From the NCBI RefSeq assembly GCF_012295575.1, contig NZ_CP051180.1:1860001-1924000 (forward strand): DNA of 64,000 nucleotides. The letters run 5' to 3'. This document shows, in pieces, positions 19,706 to 29,120 of the stretch. The stretch is from Ferrimonas lipolytica (GTDB lineage Bacteria; Pseudomonadota; Gammaproteobacteria; Enterobacterales; Shewanellaceae). The notes under the pieces are model-generated. The model saw only the letters and a program-made list of their open reading frames with translations, had not been told where the DNA came from and made no database searches. The stretch's first letter is position 1, and the number at the start of each line of letters is the position of its first letter. The position numbers were made by a program, and so were the translations under genes.

Positions 19706-19740
19706 TAAAAAAGCCCGAGCAAATGCTCGGGCTTTTTTTA
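19706..19740 (-). terminator. terminator of TonB receptor 4
   Basis: AAAAGCCCGAGC pairs with GCTCGGGCTTTT, with A/T runs on both sides, so it could act in either direction. It is about 90 bp past the receptor stop. Confidence 0.85.
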
Positions 19741-19830
19741 AGTTTAATAGCTAAATCAATCTATTATTTAACTGCATTTAGCAGCATAAAAAACTGACTC
19801 ATTGATACTATTAAAATCTACTTCGAATTA

Positions 19831-22428
19831 TTAGAACTTCATGTTGAAGCTAGCGTAGAAGTAGCGACCTAAGGTGTCGTAGGTGTACGGATCAGTGTTG
19901 GAATCGTTGTAGCCAGAGTAGTACGGTGGCTCTTCATCCAATAAGTTGTTTACACCAACACGAACGGTTGTGCTATCAGTAACGGCGTAAGCACCGGACA
20001 GATCATGGTAGATGATCGTTCCTGTGGTAGGCGAGTTACAGCTAGATGGGTCATCAGCACAGCTAGCGCTGTCTAAGTCGCCAATGTAACGTGCTTGATA
20101 GTTTACGTCCCACTTGTCGCCAGAGGCACTAACGCCCAAGTTCGATTTCCACTCAGCGTAACTACCGATGTTCTGGGTAATCAGGCCGGCGTAATCGACG
20201 GTCTCGCCAGCAACTTCAACCTTGTATTCGCTCAAGTAGGTTGTGTCTAACGTTACGCGCCAGTCGATGTTCGACGTTTCAAAGGTGTAGGTAAAGTTAA
20301 TATCTACACCAGAGGTTTCTTCAGAACCGATGTTCTGCAAACCGTTGTCGAAGGCGATGCGGTTAGAGTTATCGAAGCTGATGTTCGACGACTGACATAC
20401 TGCATTATCAGTATTGATTGCGTTACCCGCATTATCCATACACAGGTCGACAATGTACTGAGAGTCAATCTCAGCAATCGCGTTGTCGATCTCGATGCTG
20501 TAGTAATCTACGGTTGCAGAGAAACCTTCCAAAAACTCTGGCTCAATAACCACACCTACGGTGATGGTTCTGGCTTCTTCTGGAGTTAGTTCTTCATTGC
20601 CACCAACGGTTACTTCAGCTTGATCTTGAGCGATGTCGTGTTCTACGTATTCAAACGAAGTCGCTGCGCCGCCGTATAACTCGTCAACACTTGGGGCACG
20701 GAATGCGGTAGATGATACACCACGGAACATCAACTCAGAGTTAACGCGCCAAGTTGCACCCAACTTCCAAGTGTAATCAGAATCAAAGGTGCTGTAGTCG
20801 AAGTAACGAGCCGCAGCCGTCATTTCAATGCTTTCTGCAAATGGCTTGTCTTGCAACAGCGGTACTACGAACTCTGCATACAGTTCAGTAACGTCAAAGC
20901 CACCGCTGGTTGATTCGGTCGCAGGATCGTTAGCTAGACCTTGAGCGGTCAAAGAGTCAGGCGTGAACCATGCGTCCTCTTCACGGTATTCAACACCAGC
21001 AGCCATCGACACATAGCCTGCAGGAACTTCAAACAGTTCTCCGGCAACAGAAGCAGCAAATACCTTCATCTCACTGCCACCAGAGTTTTGCTCGGTGTAA
21101 ACGTATTCGCTTAAGTCCGCCCAGCTTTCTTGAGCCAGTGGGTTAAATTTCATGGTGTCGATATCTTCTTGAATCGAACCCATGTTAACCAAGTTGTCGA
21201 GGCTGTCAGTTGAATCGTTACGGCCGTAGTTAAGCGACGCGTCCCAAGTCCAGCCACTTTCGAACTCACCTTCCAGTGCCAATACAACGCGAACCGTGTC
21301 AACTACCTGAGAGAAATCACGAGTACCAACGTCGGTCAAACGACGACCGTAAGACAGCTCGTCACCAGCTTCAAATGGGTGATCGGCACCGGTATCCATC
21401 CAATCGGCGTACTCAAAATCAAACCATACTGGCTGCGGAGCCATCGTTTGGTCAGAGGTACGTTTGGTGTAAGTAGTCTCAATGCTACCGATGGTGGTAT
21501 CGGTTAACTCATAAGTACCTACCGCAGTCAGGTTAATACGCTCCATTGGCGTATACAGGTAGCTATCGGTGGAGTAGTTGTAGTAGTCGTCGTCACCAAA
21601 CTCACGCCAAGAGTTGTCATCATCCCCTTTGTAGGTGCCATCTTCAGCCCAGATGGTGCCACCTGGGGTGTAAGAAGAACCACCGCAGCTCAGGTTGTTG
21701 TTATCGTCTTCAACGATCGGACAATCAGAGTAGCTGCGATCGCCTTGGCTGGCTTCACCACGGTCGGTGTACTGAACACCAATAACGATGTTGCCGCGAT
21801 CGAAACTGCCACCTAGGGTTAAATCAATGGAAGTTTCTTCAGCATCACTTTCGCCAGACATGCCTGTTTGTGCATTTAATTCAAAGCCTTCGAAATCACG
21901 CTTCAAAATAATGTTAACCACACCAGATACGGCGTCAGAGCCGTAAACCGCTGAAGCACCATCTTTGAGGATCTCAATACGCTCAACCATGGACACAGGA
22001 ATGGTATTCAAATCGACCGTTGATGCTGCGCCGGTACCAGATGCAATCATACGACGGCCATTTACCAGTACCAAAGTACGCTGCGCACCTAAACCACGCA
22101 GATCGATAGTCGCATTACCCTGAGAGCCGTTGTTTAGGCCTGGGTTGGTCATCGCGCCACCAGCAGAAGTCAGATCTTGCAGCACGCTATCAATGGAAGT
22201 TACGCCCATTGATTTTAAGCTGTCAGCATCAATAACGGTTACTGGACTGGCTGATTCCATATCGGAACGTTTGATACGAGAGCCCGTTACAGCGATGCGC
22301 TCAACGTTATCTGCACCATTATTCTCTTGAGCAGTTGCGAAGCCTGCTGTTCCCAATGCCACAGCGGTAATCGAAGAGAAGATCAAACCTCGACGTACTG
22401 CTTTGGATACTACTGATTCCGTAGTCAT
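19831..22428 (-). CDS. TonB-dependent outer-membrane receptor 4 (duplicate of receptor 3)
   Basis: 865 residues. After a divergent signal peptide (MTTESVVSKAVRRGLIFSSI) it tracks receptor 3 almost residue by residue. The plug has VERIAVTGSRIKRSDMESAS and LVLVNGRRMIASG; the C-terminus is SFNMKF. Substitutions are scattered rather than clustered, and both copies are intact, so both are probably functional. Extracellular loops of the pair differ little, which suggests the same or related ligands with different expression. The start at 22428 follows AAGGGAGATAAAACT. Confidence 0.93.
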   Translation of the reverse strand: MTTESVVSKAVRRGLIFSSITAVALGTAGFATAQENNGADNVERIAVTGSRIKRSDMESASPVTVIDADSLKSMGVTSIDSVLQDLTSAGGAMTNPGLNNGSQGNATIDLRGLGAQRTLVLVNGRRMIASGTGAASTVDLNTIPVSMVERIEILKDGASAVYGSDAVSGVVNIILKRDFEGFELNAQTGMSGESDAEETSIDLTLGGSFDRGNIVIGVQYTDRGEASQGDRSYSDCPIVEDDNNNLSCGGSSYTPGGTIWAEDGTYKGDDDNSWREFGDDDYYNYSTDSYLYTPMERINLTAVGTYELTDTTIGSIETTYTKRTSDQTMAPQPVWFDFEYADWMDTGADHPFEAGDELSYGRRLTDVGTRDFSQVVDTVRVVLALEGEFESGWTWDASLNYGRNDSTDSLDNLVNMGSIQEDIDTMKFNPLAQESWADLSEYVYTEQNSGGSEMKVFAASVAGELFEVPAGYVSMAAGVEYREEDAWFTPDSLTAQGLANDPATESTSGGFDVTELYAEFVVPLLQDKPFAESIEMTAAARYFDYSTFDSDYTWKLGATWRVNSELMFRGVSSTAFRAPSVDELYGGAATSFEYVEHDIAQDQAEVTVGGNEELTPEEARTITVGVVIEPEFLEGFSATVDYYSIEIDNAIAEIDSQYIVDLCMDNAGNAINTDNAVCQSSNISFDNSNRIAFDNGLQNIGSEETSGVDINFTYTFETSNIDWRVTLDTTYLSEYKVEVAGETVDYAGLITQNIGSYAEWKSNLGVSASGDKWDVNYQARYIGDLDSASCADDPSSCNSPTTGTIIYHDLSGAYAVTDSTTVRVGVNNLLDEEPPYYSGYNDSNTDPYTYDTLGRYFYASFNMKF

Positions 22429-22500
22429 AGTTTTATCTCCCTTGTTTCATCTTTCAGGTTGTTCACACAAACATTAAATGAATTAATTTTTATAATTTAT

Positions 22501-22555
22501 GAATACAATCCCGCATCCATTACCCAATAATCTTCACAATATATTGTTGTGTCAA
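22501..22555 (-). promoter_or_regulatory. promoter and start-site block of TonB receptor 4
   Basis: Minus strand: TTGACA (22550-22555), 17 nt, GATTAT (22527-22532). The spacer contains the perfect palindrome ACAATATATTGT (22536-22547). The 18-nt block (22501-22518) reads GGATGCGGGATTGTATTC in RNA sense and can form seven pairs if three G-U pairs are allowed. Confidence 0.72.
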
Positions 22556-23385
22556 CACAAGTAATGTTGGTTGAATTAACCAGTTGTTAATTGAGCGTTA
22601 GCTTTCTTGTGGGGTAAATTCGCCAAATTGGTGGAAATTGAACTTAGATCCCACTATGGCGGGGTTTAGGCTGCAGTCAGGTTTGTAAGGCATTTGTTTC
22701 GATTTTCATTCGGATTATTCAGACAAACCAAAAAAAATAAAATTATTAATAACATCATTAATAATAGTTCTTGCGCTAGCGACTGAAATCCACATGTGGC
22801 GACACTTTCACCTAGGTTGCGGATTGCTAGCGGTACAATAAAGCCGCAAAAGAGTAATAAATATTAATAAAATAGAAAATTGAAATGACTAAAGCATAAT
22901 CACATACAAATAATAACAAGATGAAATAGAGATATGATTTGAGCTTACAACAACACCATGTTGTTAATTACTCGCCCTATTTGGCAACGCAAATTGTCAG
23001 AATACTATTTCTGGCGGAAACTCAGGCACTCATTCATGCATGCTGCATAATTAGTCAAAAAATGCACTACTCAATAGTCTTAGTTGGCACTTTTCATCTA
23101 AATTCGAATACAAGGATGCAACCAAGATATTGCCGTTCTAATACTGTAAATGCGCGACTAGACAGCCCCAATACAAAAACAATGGCACACTGCCGTTTGA
23201 GCCCATAGCCGTCGCGAAACAACCTCCGCAAACGACAATAGTGGTATCACTTAAGACAAACTTAGGCAGCTAAGCCGACGCAACGCAGCTAAAGCGCTTT
23301 ACTCTTGCCTAGTTTGGCTCTGCTAAAACAGAGGCGACGAATTACCTGCTAGGCATATACCACAAGTGTTGTGACGCTATTGAAA
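22556..23385. other. gene-poor AT-rich stretch, nothing recognised
   Basis: About 830 bp upstream of receptor 4. An open frame at 22939-23208 has no Shine-Dalgarno, an unlikely composition and no family resemblance. I see no RNA gene or mobile-element protein. Confidence 0.55.
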
Positions 23386-23653
23386 GGCTGTGTCGTAGTT
23401 AGTTGTTGAGTCAAGTCTTCGGCTGTACCGATTGTGTTTGCTAGAGGCTATGTCGCGGCTGCGGCGACACATTCTTATATGCATTAGGGCGGAGCTTCGC
23501 CCCCTTTGTCTTAGGCCACAGTCCAAAACGCGTCGCTGGACTGCTCCAATGCGGCAGAAACTCAACGGCGGTAGTACTTCCCCTTGCATTAAAACTCGCC
23601 TAGCCAGTGCTTTAACAGCATTGGAAAGAACAACACTGAGTTGGTACACAGCC
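23386..23653 (+). repeat. dispersed MITE-like element, copy A
   Basis: 268 bp starting GGCTGTGTCG and ending GGTACACAGCC, giving 8-bp inverted ends GGCTGTGT/ACACAGCC. The flanks TATTGAAA and TATTGCAA match at 7 of 8 positions, consistent with an 8-bp target duplication. Internal landmarks shared by copies are TTCGGCT, TATGTCGCGG, TATGCATTAGGG, GGAGCTTCGCC and AACAGCATTGGAAAGAACAA. It carries no conserved open frame. Confidence 0.85.
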
Positions 23654-23739
23654 TATTGCAACGGCCAACCTTATTATTGTAGTAACACGTTGAGGCAGGA
23701 TAATTTACAAGGGGCTATAGAACGAATAGAAGCGATATG

Positions 23740-23765
23740 AGTGCCCCCACGGATGTGGGCGCACT
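23740..23765 (-). terminator. hairpin after the DUF5062 gene, possible terminator
   Basis: AGTGCCCCCAC and GTGGGCGCACT pair (one C-C mismatch) around GGAT, 13 bp past the stop. There is no clear T-run. Confidence 0.4.
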
Positions 23766-23778
23766 TGAGGCAGGACTA

Positions 23779-24039
23779 CTACTTGAGTAGCGGATGATCA
23801 GCTGGCAATTTACCGGCTATCCACTTAACCAGTCGATGACGAAAATTCTGGGCACTCTCTTGAACCGCAGGCAGTGGCGCGATCAATTTATCATTAACCA
23901 ACAATCGGTAAATCGCTTCAACCTTATTGTCAGCAGAGTCCGTGGGGCTGAATGAGCTATAACCAGCCTTAACCGCATACGCTTGCCCAATCTGCATTGC
24001 AGTCTTAAGTAATTCTTTCTCGTTCTTGAGCTTCTTCAT
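23779..24039 (-). CDS. small conserved protein, DUF5062 family
   Basis: 86 residues from ATG 24039. The sequence (MKKLKNEKELLKTAMQIG at the start, then YRLLVNDKLIAPLP and KLPADHPLLK at the end) fits the DUF5062 family of small cytoplasmic proteins found in Vibrio and Shewanella relatives; no function is known. A GTG eight codons upstream was rejected because GGGGAAG lies directly in front of the ATG. It stands alone, divergent from pyrB. Confidence 0.72.
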   Translation of the reverse strand: MKKLKNEKELLKTAMQIGQAYAVKAGYSSFSPTDSADNKVEAIYRLLVNDKLIAPLPAVQESAQNFRHRLVKWIAGKLPADHPLLK

Positions 24040-24265
24040 CACTTCCCCGTCTTGATAGACCACTTGTACTTCAAGGTAGTTTATAAACTATGCGCGTCCA
24101 CCTTAACTGAAATAACCACAGCATCGCCATGACCAATGCCACATTCGTTAGCAAATTAGACATTCAGATCAGTATCTTAATTTAACCTAGCTGTGGTATA
24201 TTCGCGCTCCGGCTGTGCTTGGCCTGCAAGCATATTCGGTAGATGCCGAAATCGAAGGATTTAGC

Positions 24266-25189
24266 ATGACAAACCCTCTGTTTCAAAAAGACATCATCTC
24301 CATTGCCGACCTGTCCCGGTCCGAACTTGAGTTGATCGTCACCACGGCCCAATCCATTAAAAAAAAACCACGGCCAACCCTACTGTCTGGCAAAGTCATC
24401 GCCAGTTGTTTTTTCGAAGCCTCCACTCGCACTCGACTCTCATTTGAGACCGCAGTCTATCGACTTGGCGGCAGCGTCATCGGTTTTGATTCCGGCGGTA
24501 ACACATCATTGGCGCAAAAAGGGGAAACCCTTGCCGACTCCGTTAATGTAATTGGTTCCTACAGCGATGCATTTGTAATGCGTCATCCGCAAGATGGTGC
24601 CGCTCGTCTTGCCAGCATACACGCCAACGTACCAGTGATTAATGGTGGTGATGGCGCTAACCAGCACCCAACCCAAACATTGCTCGACCTGTTCTCAATT
24701 TATGAAACGCAAGGCACCCTTGAAGGCTTAAAGATCGCCATGGTTGGTGATTTAAAGTATGGCCGCACTGTGCATTCGTTGACTCAGGCGCTAGCGCTGT
24801 TTGGCTGTGAGTTTTTCTTCGTTGCCCCGGAAGCACTGCAGATGCCGGCGTACCTATGCGAAGAGTTAGATTCAGCTGGTGTTAGCTATCAGTTCAGTAA
24901 CGAACTAGAGGCAGTATTGCCACAGCTGGATGTGCTCTACATGACTCGAGTGCAAAAAGAGCGCTTTGACCCAACCGAATATCAGCACATGAAATCTCAG
25001 TTTGTGTTGAGTGCAACCATGCTCCATGACGTAAAGCCGAACTTCAGAATTCTGCACCCTCTGCCTCGCGTCGATGAGATAACCACTGACGTTGATGCAA
25101 CCCCATACGCTTATTATTTCCAGCAAGCGGAAAATGGTGTCTATGCCCGTCAGGCGTTATTGGCGCTGGTATTAACTGAGGATCTGTAA
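24266..25189 (+). CDS. pyrB: aspartate carbamoyltransferase catalytic subunit
   Basis: 307 residues. It catalyses the committed step of pyrimidine synthesis, joining carbamoyl phosphate to aspartate. The carbamoyl-phosphate motif [13 protein letters not shown] is at about residues 49-61, followed by [22 protein letters not shown] and the aspartate-site motif [10 protein letters not shown]. The start at 24266 aligns with E. coli PyrB and has AAGGA seven bases upstream; 17 extra in-frame codons upstream were discarded. It forms an operon with pyrI, which begins one base after the pyrB stop. I saw no clear UTP-sensing leader peptide or attenuator. Confidence 0.96.
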   Translation: MTNPLFQKDIISIADLSRSELELIVTTAQSIKKKPRPTLLSGKVIASCFFEASTRTRLSFETAVYRLGGSVIGFDSGGNTSLAQKGETLADSVNVIGSYSDAFVMRHPQDGAARLASIHANVPVINGGDGANQHPTQTLLDLFSIYETQGTLEGLKIAMVGDLKYGRTVHSLTQALALFGCEFFFVAPEALQMPAYLCEELDSAGVSYQFSNELEAVLPQLDVLYMTRVQKERFDPTEYQHMKSQFVLSATMLHDVKPNFRILHPLPRVDEITTDVDATPYAYYFQQAENGVYARQALLALVLTEDL

Positions 25190-25190
25190 G

Positions 25191-25646
25191 ATGAACAAAC
25201 TCCAAGTTGAAGCAATTGAACACGGTACCGTTATCGATCACATCCCAGCGGGGATGGGGGTACGTATTCTAAAGTTCTTCCAGCTGACCGATAACGGCGA
25301 ACGCATTACCGTGGGGTTAAACCTACGTACCAGCGATGGTGGCAGCAAAGACCTTATTAAGGTCGAAAACACCACCTTCTCTAAAGAGCAGGCTGACCAA
25401 TTGGCTTTATTTGCCAGCAGCGCCACCATGAATCTGATCAACAACTTTGAGGTTGTTGACAAGTACCAAGTGCAACTGCCGCAATCGATTGATCGTATAC
25501 TGCAATGCCCAAACAGCAACTGCATTACCCAGCATCAACCGGCTCAAACTCGATTTTACGTAAACCACAGCAACTGCACGCCCACGTTGAAGTGCCAATA
25601 TTGCGAAAAGAGTTTTAGCGTCGGGCTATTTAAAGAGCTTAATTAA
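25191..25646 (+). CDS. pyrI: aspartate carbamoyltransferase regulatory subunit
   Basis: 151 residues. PyrI dimers bridge PyrB trimers and bind CTP (inhibitor) and ATP (activator). The N-terminal nucleotide-binding domain begins MNKLQVEAIEHGTVIDHIPAG. The C-terminal zinc domain has the four cysteines in CPNSNC and CQYC. Presence of pyrI shows the enzyme is the allosteric E. coli-type holoenzyme. Confidence 0.96.
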   Translation: MNKLQVEAIEHGTVIDHIPAGMGVRILKFFQLTDNGERITVGLNLRTSDGGSKDLIKVENTTFSKEQADQLALFASSATMNLINNFEVVDKYQVQLPQSIDRILQCPNSNCITQHQPAQTRFYVNHSNCTPTLKCQYCEKSFSVGLFKELN

Positions 25647-25726
25647 TAAAGGCTGCCCAGGCTTGTTCTGGGCCGCACTTCTCATCCAGTAAAAATACCG
25701 CAACAATTTCCCCACCTATTAAGTTT

Positions 25727-26018
25727 GGCGGTGTACCAACTAAGTGTTGTTCTTTCCAATGCTGTTAAAGCACCGGCTCGACGAGTGTTGATACAAAGGG
25801 AAAGCACTACCGCCGTTGATCTTCTGCCGCATCGGAGCAGTCCAGCGACGCGTTTTGGACTGTGGCCTAAGGCAAAGGGGGATTCCAAAGGGGGCGAAAT
25901 TCGCCCCTAATGCATATAAGAATGTGCCGCCGTCACCGCGACATAACCCCTTAAGAGTACTGCAATCGGTGCAGCCGAAGGCTTGATATAAACCTCAACA
26001 CTTAACTGTGACACAGCC
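25727..26018 (-). repeat. dispersed MITE-like element, copy B
   Basis: 292 bp, inverted relative to copy A. Its plus-strand left end is GGCGGTGTACCAAC (one mismatch in the terminal repeat) and its right end is GACACAGCC. It is full length and includes the internal segment missing in copies D and E. Flanking duplication is not clear. It lies 80 bp after pyrI and about 100 bp before the next gene. Confidence 0.85.
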
Positions 26019-26115
26019 TATTTCATTGGCAAGCCGATACCACTCAACCGCTTTATCAACTACATTAACGCTGACTGCCCCACGGCCGTCACCCCATCTT
26101 TGTTATAGGTTAGGT

Positions 26116-26502
26116 ATGAAACACCAGCAGTGTCAGCACTACTTGTTAGCTAAGCCCGAAACGACTGAGTCTAATCCGTTTGGCCCAGAGGTAGCGGTGT
26201 TTAAAGTGGCCAATAAAATGTTCGCTACTCTATCTTGTAAACGAGACAAACAGCACTGGTGGATGAACCTCAAGTGCGACCCCGATGAAGCACTGGCATT
26301 ACGAGATATTTTTACCGCCGTTATCCCTGGCTATCATATGAACAAGAAGCATTGGAATAGCATTATTCTCGACGGCTCAATTCCTACAGGGGAGATCCAA
26401 CGCATGATCGATAACTCTTACCTGTTAGTGGTTCACTCGCTGCCCAAGCAAGCGCAAACGGCACTGCTATTACAACTCAAGCATCACTGTTCAACTGGGT
26501 AA
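26116..26502 (+). CDS. MmcQ/YjbR-family DNA-binding-like protein
   Basis: 128 residues from ATG 26116. VFKVANKMFATLS, WMNLKCDPDEALALRD, HMNKKHWNSIILDGSIP and EIQRMIDNSYLLVVHSLPK are the conserved segments of the YjbR (CyaY-like fold) family; its cellular role is not established. The frame stays open upstream into repeat copy B (GTG at 26008), but those residues look non-coding, so the internal ATG was chosen. Confidence 0.85.
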   Translation: MKHQQCQHYLLAKPETTESNPFGPEVAVFKVANKMFATLSCKRDKQHWWMNLKCDPDEALALRDIFTAVIPGYHMNKKHWNSIILDGSIPTGEIQRMIDNSYLLVVHSLPKQAQTALLLQLKHHCSTG

Positions 26503-26705
26503 CGACAATAATCTCTTGCCTCATGCAATCTGCGCATAGTTTTAGCAAATGAATACTATTTGCAAGCGAGTCACTACGCTATCCCATTGATTATCAATCA
26601 ACCACTATGCATTTTATACATAATGCCAATGCGTTCAAATCAATATCCTGTAAAACCGTCCTACGCTAAAGTAGCAGCCAATTGCTACTCAACAGGATAA
26701 ACGCC

Positions 26706-27686
26706 ATGTTTAACGCTCTGGTTTTAAACCAAGAAGGTAAAGCGACGATCGCTGCCGTTACCCAAATCGACGAATCACAGTTGCCTCAAGGCGATGTGTT
26801 GGTTGCGGTGGACCGCTCCTCTTTGAACTACAAAGATGGCTTAGCCGTTACCGGTAAGGGCAAGATCATTCGTAACTTCCCAATGGTGCCAGGCATCGAT
26901 TTCGCCGGTACCGTAATTGAGTCCGCCGACGAACGCTTTACTGCGGGCCAACAGGTTATCCTAACCGGTTGGGGCGTTGGTGAGCGTCACTGGGGCGGCA
27001 TGGCAGAAAAGGCTCGAGTTAAAGCCGATTGGTTGGTGCCAATGCCGCAACAATGCGATGCCGATAAAGCGATGGCGATTGGCACCGCAGGTTTAACTGC
27101 CATGTTATGTGTGCAAGCGCTGATCGACGGTGGAGTAACCACAGATAGTGGTGAGGTTTTGGTAACCGGCGCCTCTGGTGGTGTGGGTTCTGTTGCCGTC
27201 ACTGTGCTATCTAAGCTGGGCTACAATGTGGCAGCACTAACCGGACGTGTGGATCAAAACGGTGAGTTGTTGAAGCAATTAGGTGCAACCACCGTCCTTG
27301 AACGCAGCGAACTGGAAGCGGACGGCCGTCCACTAGAAAAAGGACGTTGGGCCGGTGTAGTCGATACCGTAGGGAATACCGTGTTAGCCAATGCATTGGC
27401 GCAAACTGATTACAATGGTGTAGTTGCAGCTTGCGGCTTGGCCGGTGGCTTTGCGCTCCCAACAACGGTAATGCCGTTTATTTTGCGTAATGTGCGCCTG
27501 CAAGGGATCGACTCAGTAATGTGTCCGGTTGCCGTGCGCCAACAAGCGTGGGACAAGCTGATCGAGTTGCTGCCAGAGTCATTCTACACTCAGGCTACCG
27601 AAACCATCGATCTTGCCCAGGTACCGCAGTACGCTGAAGCGATCACCAACGGCCAAGTTACAGGTCGCGTTATCGTTAAAATGTAA
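26706..27686 (+). CDS. acuI: acrylyl-CoA reductase / YhdH-family quinone oxidoreductase
   Basis: A 326-residue zinc-free medium-chain dehydrogenase. Features are LNYKDGLAVTGKGKI, the substrate-domain motif PGIDFAGTV, the NADPH-binding glycine motif VTGASGGVGSVAV (about 152-164) and C-terminal GRVIVKM. AcuI/YhdH enzymes reduce acrylyl-CoA to propionyl-CoA with NADPH and protect against acrylate, for instance from DMSP breakdown in marine bacteria. No DMSP lyase gene is in the window. The ATG at 26706 is preceded by AGGATA. It is convergent with the LysR gene. Confidence 0.87.
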   Translation: MFNALVLNQEGKATIAAVTQIDESQLPQGDVLVAVDRSSLNYKDGLAVTGKGKIIRNFPMVPGIDFAGTVIESADERFTAGQQVILTGWGVGERHWGGMAEKARVKADWLVPMPQQCDADKAMAIGTAGLTAMLCVQALIDGGVTTDSGEVLVTGASGGVGSVAVTVLSKLGYNVAALTGRVDQNGELLKQLGATTVLERSELEADGRPLEKGRWAGVVDTVGNTVLANALAQTDYNGVVAACGLAGGFALPTTVMPFILRNVRLQGIDSVMCPVAVRQQAWDKLIELLPESFYTQATETIDLAQVPQYAEAITNGQVTGRVIVKM

Positions 27687-27743
27687 ATTGCTCCGCAACG
27701 ACTCCCACAGCCCAAGCGCTTAATGGCACTTGGGCTTTTATTT

Positions 27744-28034
27744 GGCTGTGTCAAAGTTAGCTGTTGAGATTTATCTCAAGCCTTCGGCTTTACCGGTTGT
27801 GGCGTTTGAAAGGGTTATGTCGCGGTGGCGACGGCACATTCTTGTATGCATTGGGGGGGAGCTTCGCCCCCGTTGGAATCCCCCTTGCCTTAGGTCGCAG
27901 CCTAAAACGCTTCGCGGGACCACTCCAATCCGGCAGAACATCAGCGGCGGCAGTGCTTAACCCGTTGTATCAAAACTCGCCTTGCCGGCGCTTTAACAGC
28001 ATTGGAAAGAACAACACTTAGTTGGTACACAGCC
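27744..28034 (+). repeat. dispersed MITE-like element, copy C
   Basis: 291 bp, full length, from GGCTGTGTCA to TACACAGCC. The flanks CTTTTATTT and TTTTTATTT match at 8 of 9 positions. It fills the space between the convergent acuI and LysR genes and ends 3 bp before the LysR stop codon. Confidence 0.87.
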
Positions 28035-28037
28035 TTT

Positions 28038-28964
28038 TTATTTTAATTCGCCGCTAAGCAAGCTTTGGGTCGCCAGGGTTATCTGTTCGCGCAGCCAGCG
28101 TTGGCCCGGATCGTACTCGGTGCGTGAGTGCCAGAACAGCTGGTAGTCGATGCGAGGCATGGTAAACGGCAATGTCTTTACAACCAATTGGTGCTGTTGT
28201 GCCACCATTTCCGCCATACCAGAAGGCATAATTAGCATCACGGCTTGCAGCGGCAATACCGCCAAGGTGCTGTCTAGGTTCGGACTGCGGATCAACGGTG
28301 GTAACACCCCGTAATCCATCATCGCATCATCAAGCAGTGCCTTAACGCCATCACTCACGGCGATAATCGCGTGCTGATATTGGGAAAAATGACACTCGGT
28401 AAGGTCCTCTTGCGCCAATGGATGATCCGCTGCCACCAGACAACGCACTCCCACCTGCCCTAGCTCTTGTCGGTTCAGTGGTGCTGGTGCGTTAGTATCG
28501 CGGCATATCGCCACATCAACCCCTTTGATACTAAGCTGAGCTAACAATTCCTGCTGCTGTACTGGGGTGATCTCAAGTCGCAATTGCGGTGCCTGCTGAT
28601 AAAGCCGTTTTAAGATCAGTGGAATACAGGCCTGCATGGCAAAATCAGTAACGGCAATGGTAAAACGTTGCTGACAGCTCTGCGGTGAAAACGTTTTCGG
28701 TGAAAATAGGTTGCTCAACTGCGCAATCGGCTGTTGCAGTTGCCGTTCGCATTCAAGTGCAAACTCGGTTGGCTCCAAACGTTGCCCAACCCGATTAAAC
28801 AACGGATCGTCGAGCATCTGCCGTAAGCGCGATAAGATCCTACTGGTGGCTGACTGGCTAAGGTGTAAACGTTGCGCCGCCTTAGTGACGCTGCGCTCTT
28901 CCAACAGTACTTGCAACGCGATCAACAAGCTCAAATCACGGCGATATAACTCTTCCAATTCCAT
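28038..28964 (-). CDS. LysR-family transcriptional regulator
   Basis: 308 residues. The N-terminal helix-turn-helix (about 10-70) contains LQVLLEERSVTKAAQRLHLS and SATSRILSRLRQMLDDPLF. The C-terminal effector domain is of periplasmic-binding-protein type. No divergent partner gene is close, since the upstream neighbour is repeat copy D and then a crotonase gene on the same strand, so the target is not evident. acuI, convergent across copy C, is a possible but unproven target. Confidence 0.88.
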   Translation of the reverse strand: MELEELYRRDLSLLIALQVLLEERSVTKAAQRLHLSQSATSRILSRLRQMLDDPLFNRVGQRLEPTEFALECERQLQQPIAQLSNLFSPKTFSPQSCQQRFTIAVTDFAMQACIPLILKRLYQQAPQLRLEITPVQQQELLAQLSIKGVDVAICRDTNAPAPLNRQELGQVGVRCLVAADHPLAQEDLTECHFSQYQHAIIAVSDGVKALLDDAMMDYGVLPPLIRSPNLDSTLAVLPLQAVMLIMPSGMAEMVAQQHQLVVKTLPFTMPRIDYQLFWHSRTEYDPGQRWLREQITLATQSLLSGELK

Positions 28965-29120
28965 CCAGTATCGATCCGCTTAGCTATGCCGTTTAAAGTA
29001 ATATCCGCTTAGTTTACTGAACAGCTAGCAAACCCACTAGTTGTAAACCGATAAAACTGAATGGTTACGAGTAGAGCAACGGCGAATGCTTCATAAATCG
29101 AATCAAGCCCTCAAAATAAC

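Noticed and set aside
22939-23208. 89-residue open frame upstream of the receptor cluster
   Set aside because: No Shine-Dalgarno, no domain, unlikely composition.
23377-23740. Open frames on both strands across repeat copy A, and equivalents in copies B, C and F (25682-25910, 27730-28021, 62611-62823)
   Set aside because: Frames are not conserved between copies, stops vary, and no ribosome-binding sites are present; they are chance frames in a non-coding repeat.
26008-26115. N-terminal extension of the YjbR-family protein into repeat copy B
   Set aside because: The extra residues are unlike the family and begin in the repeat; the internal ATG at 26116 gives the expected length.
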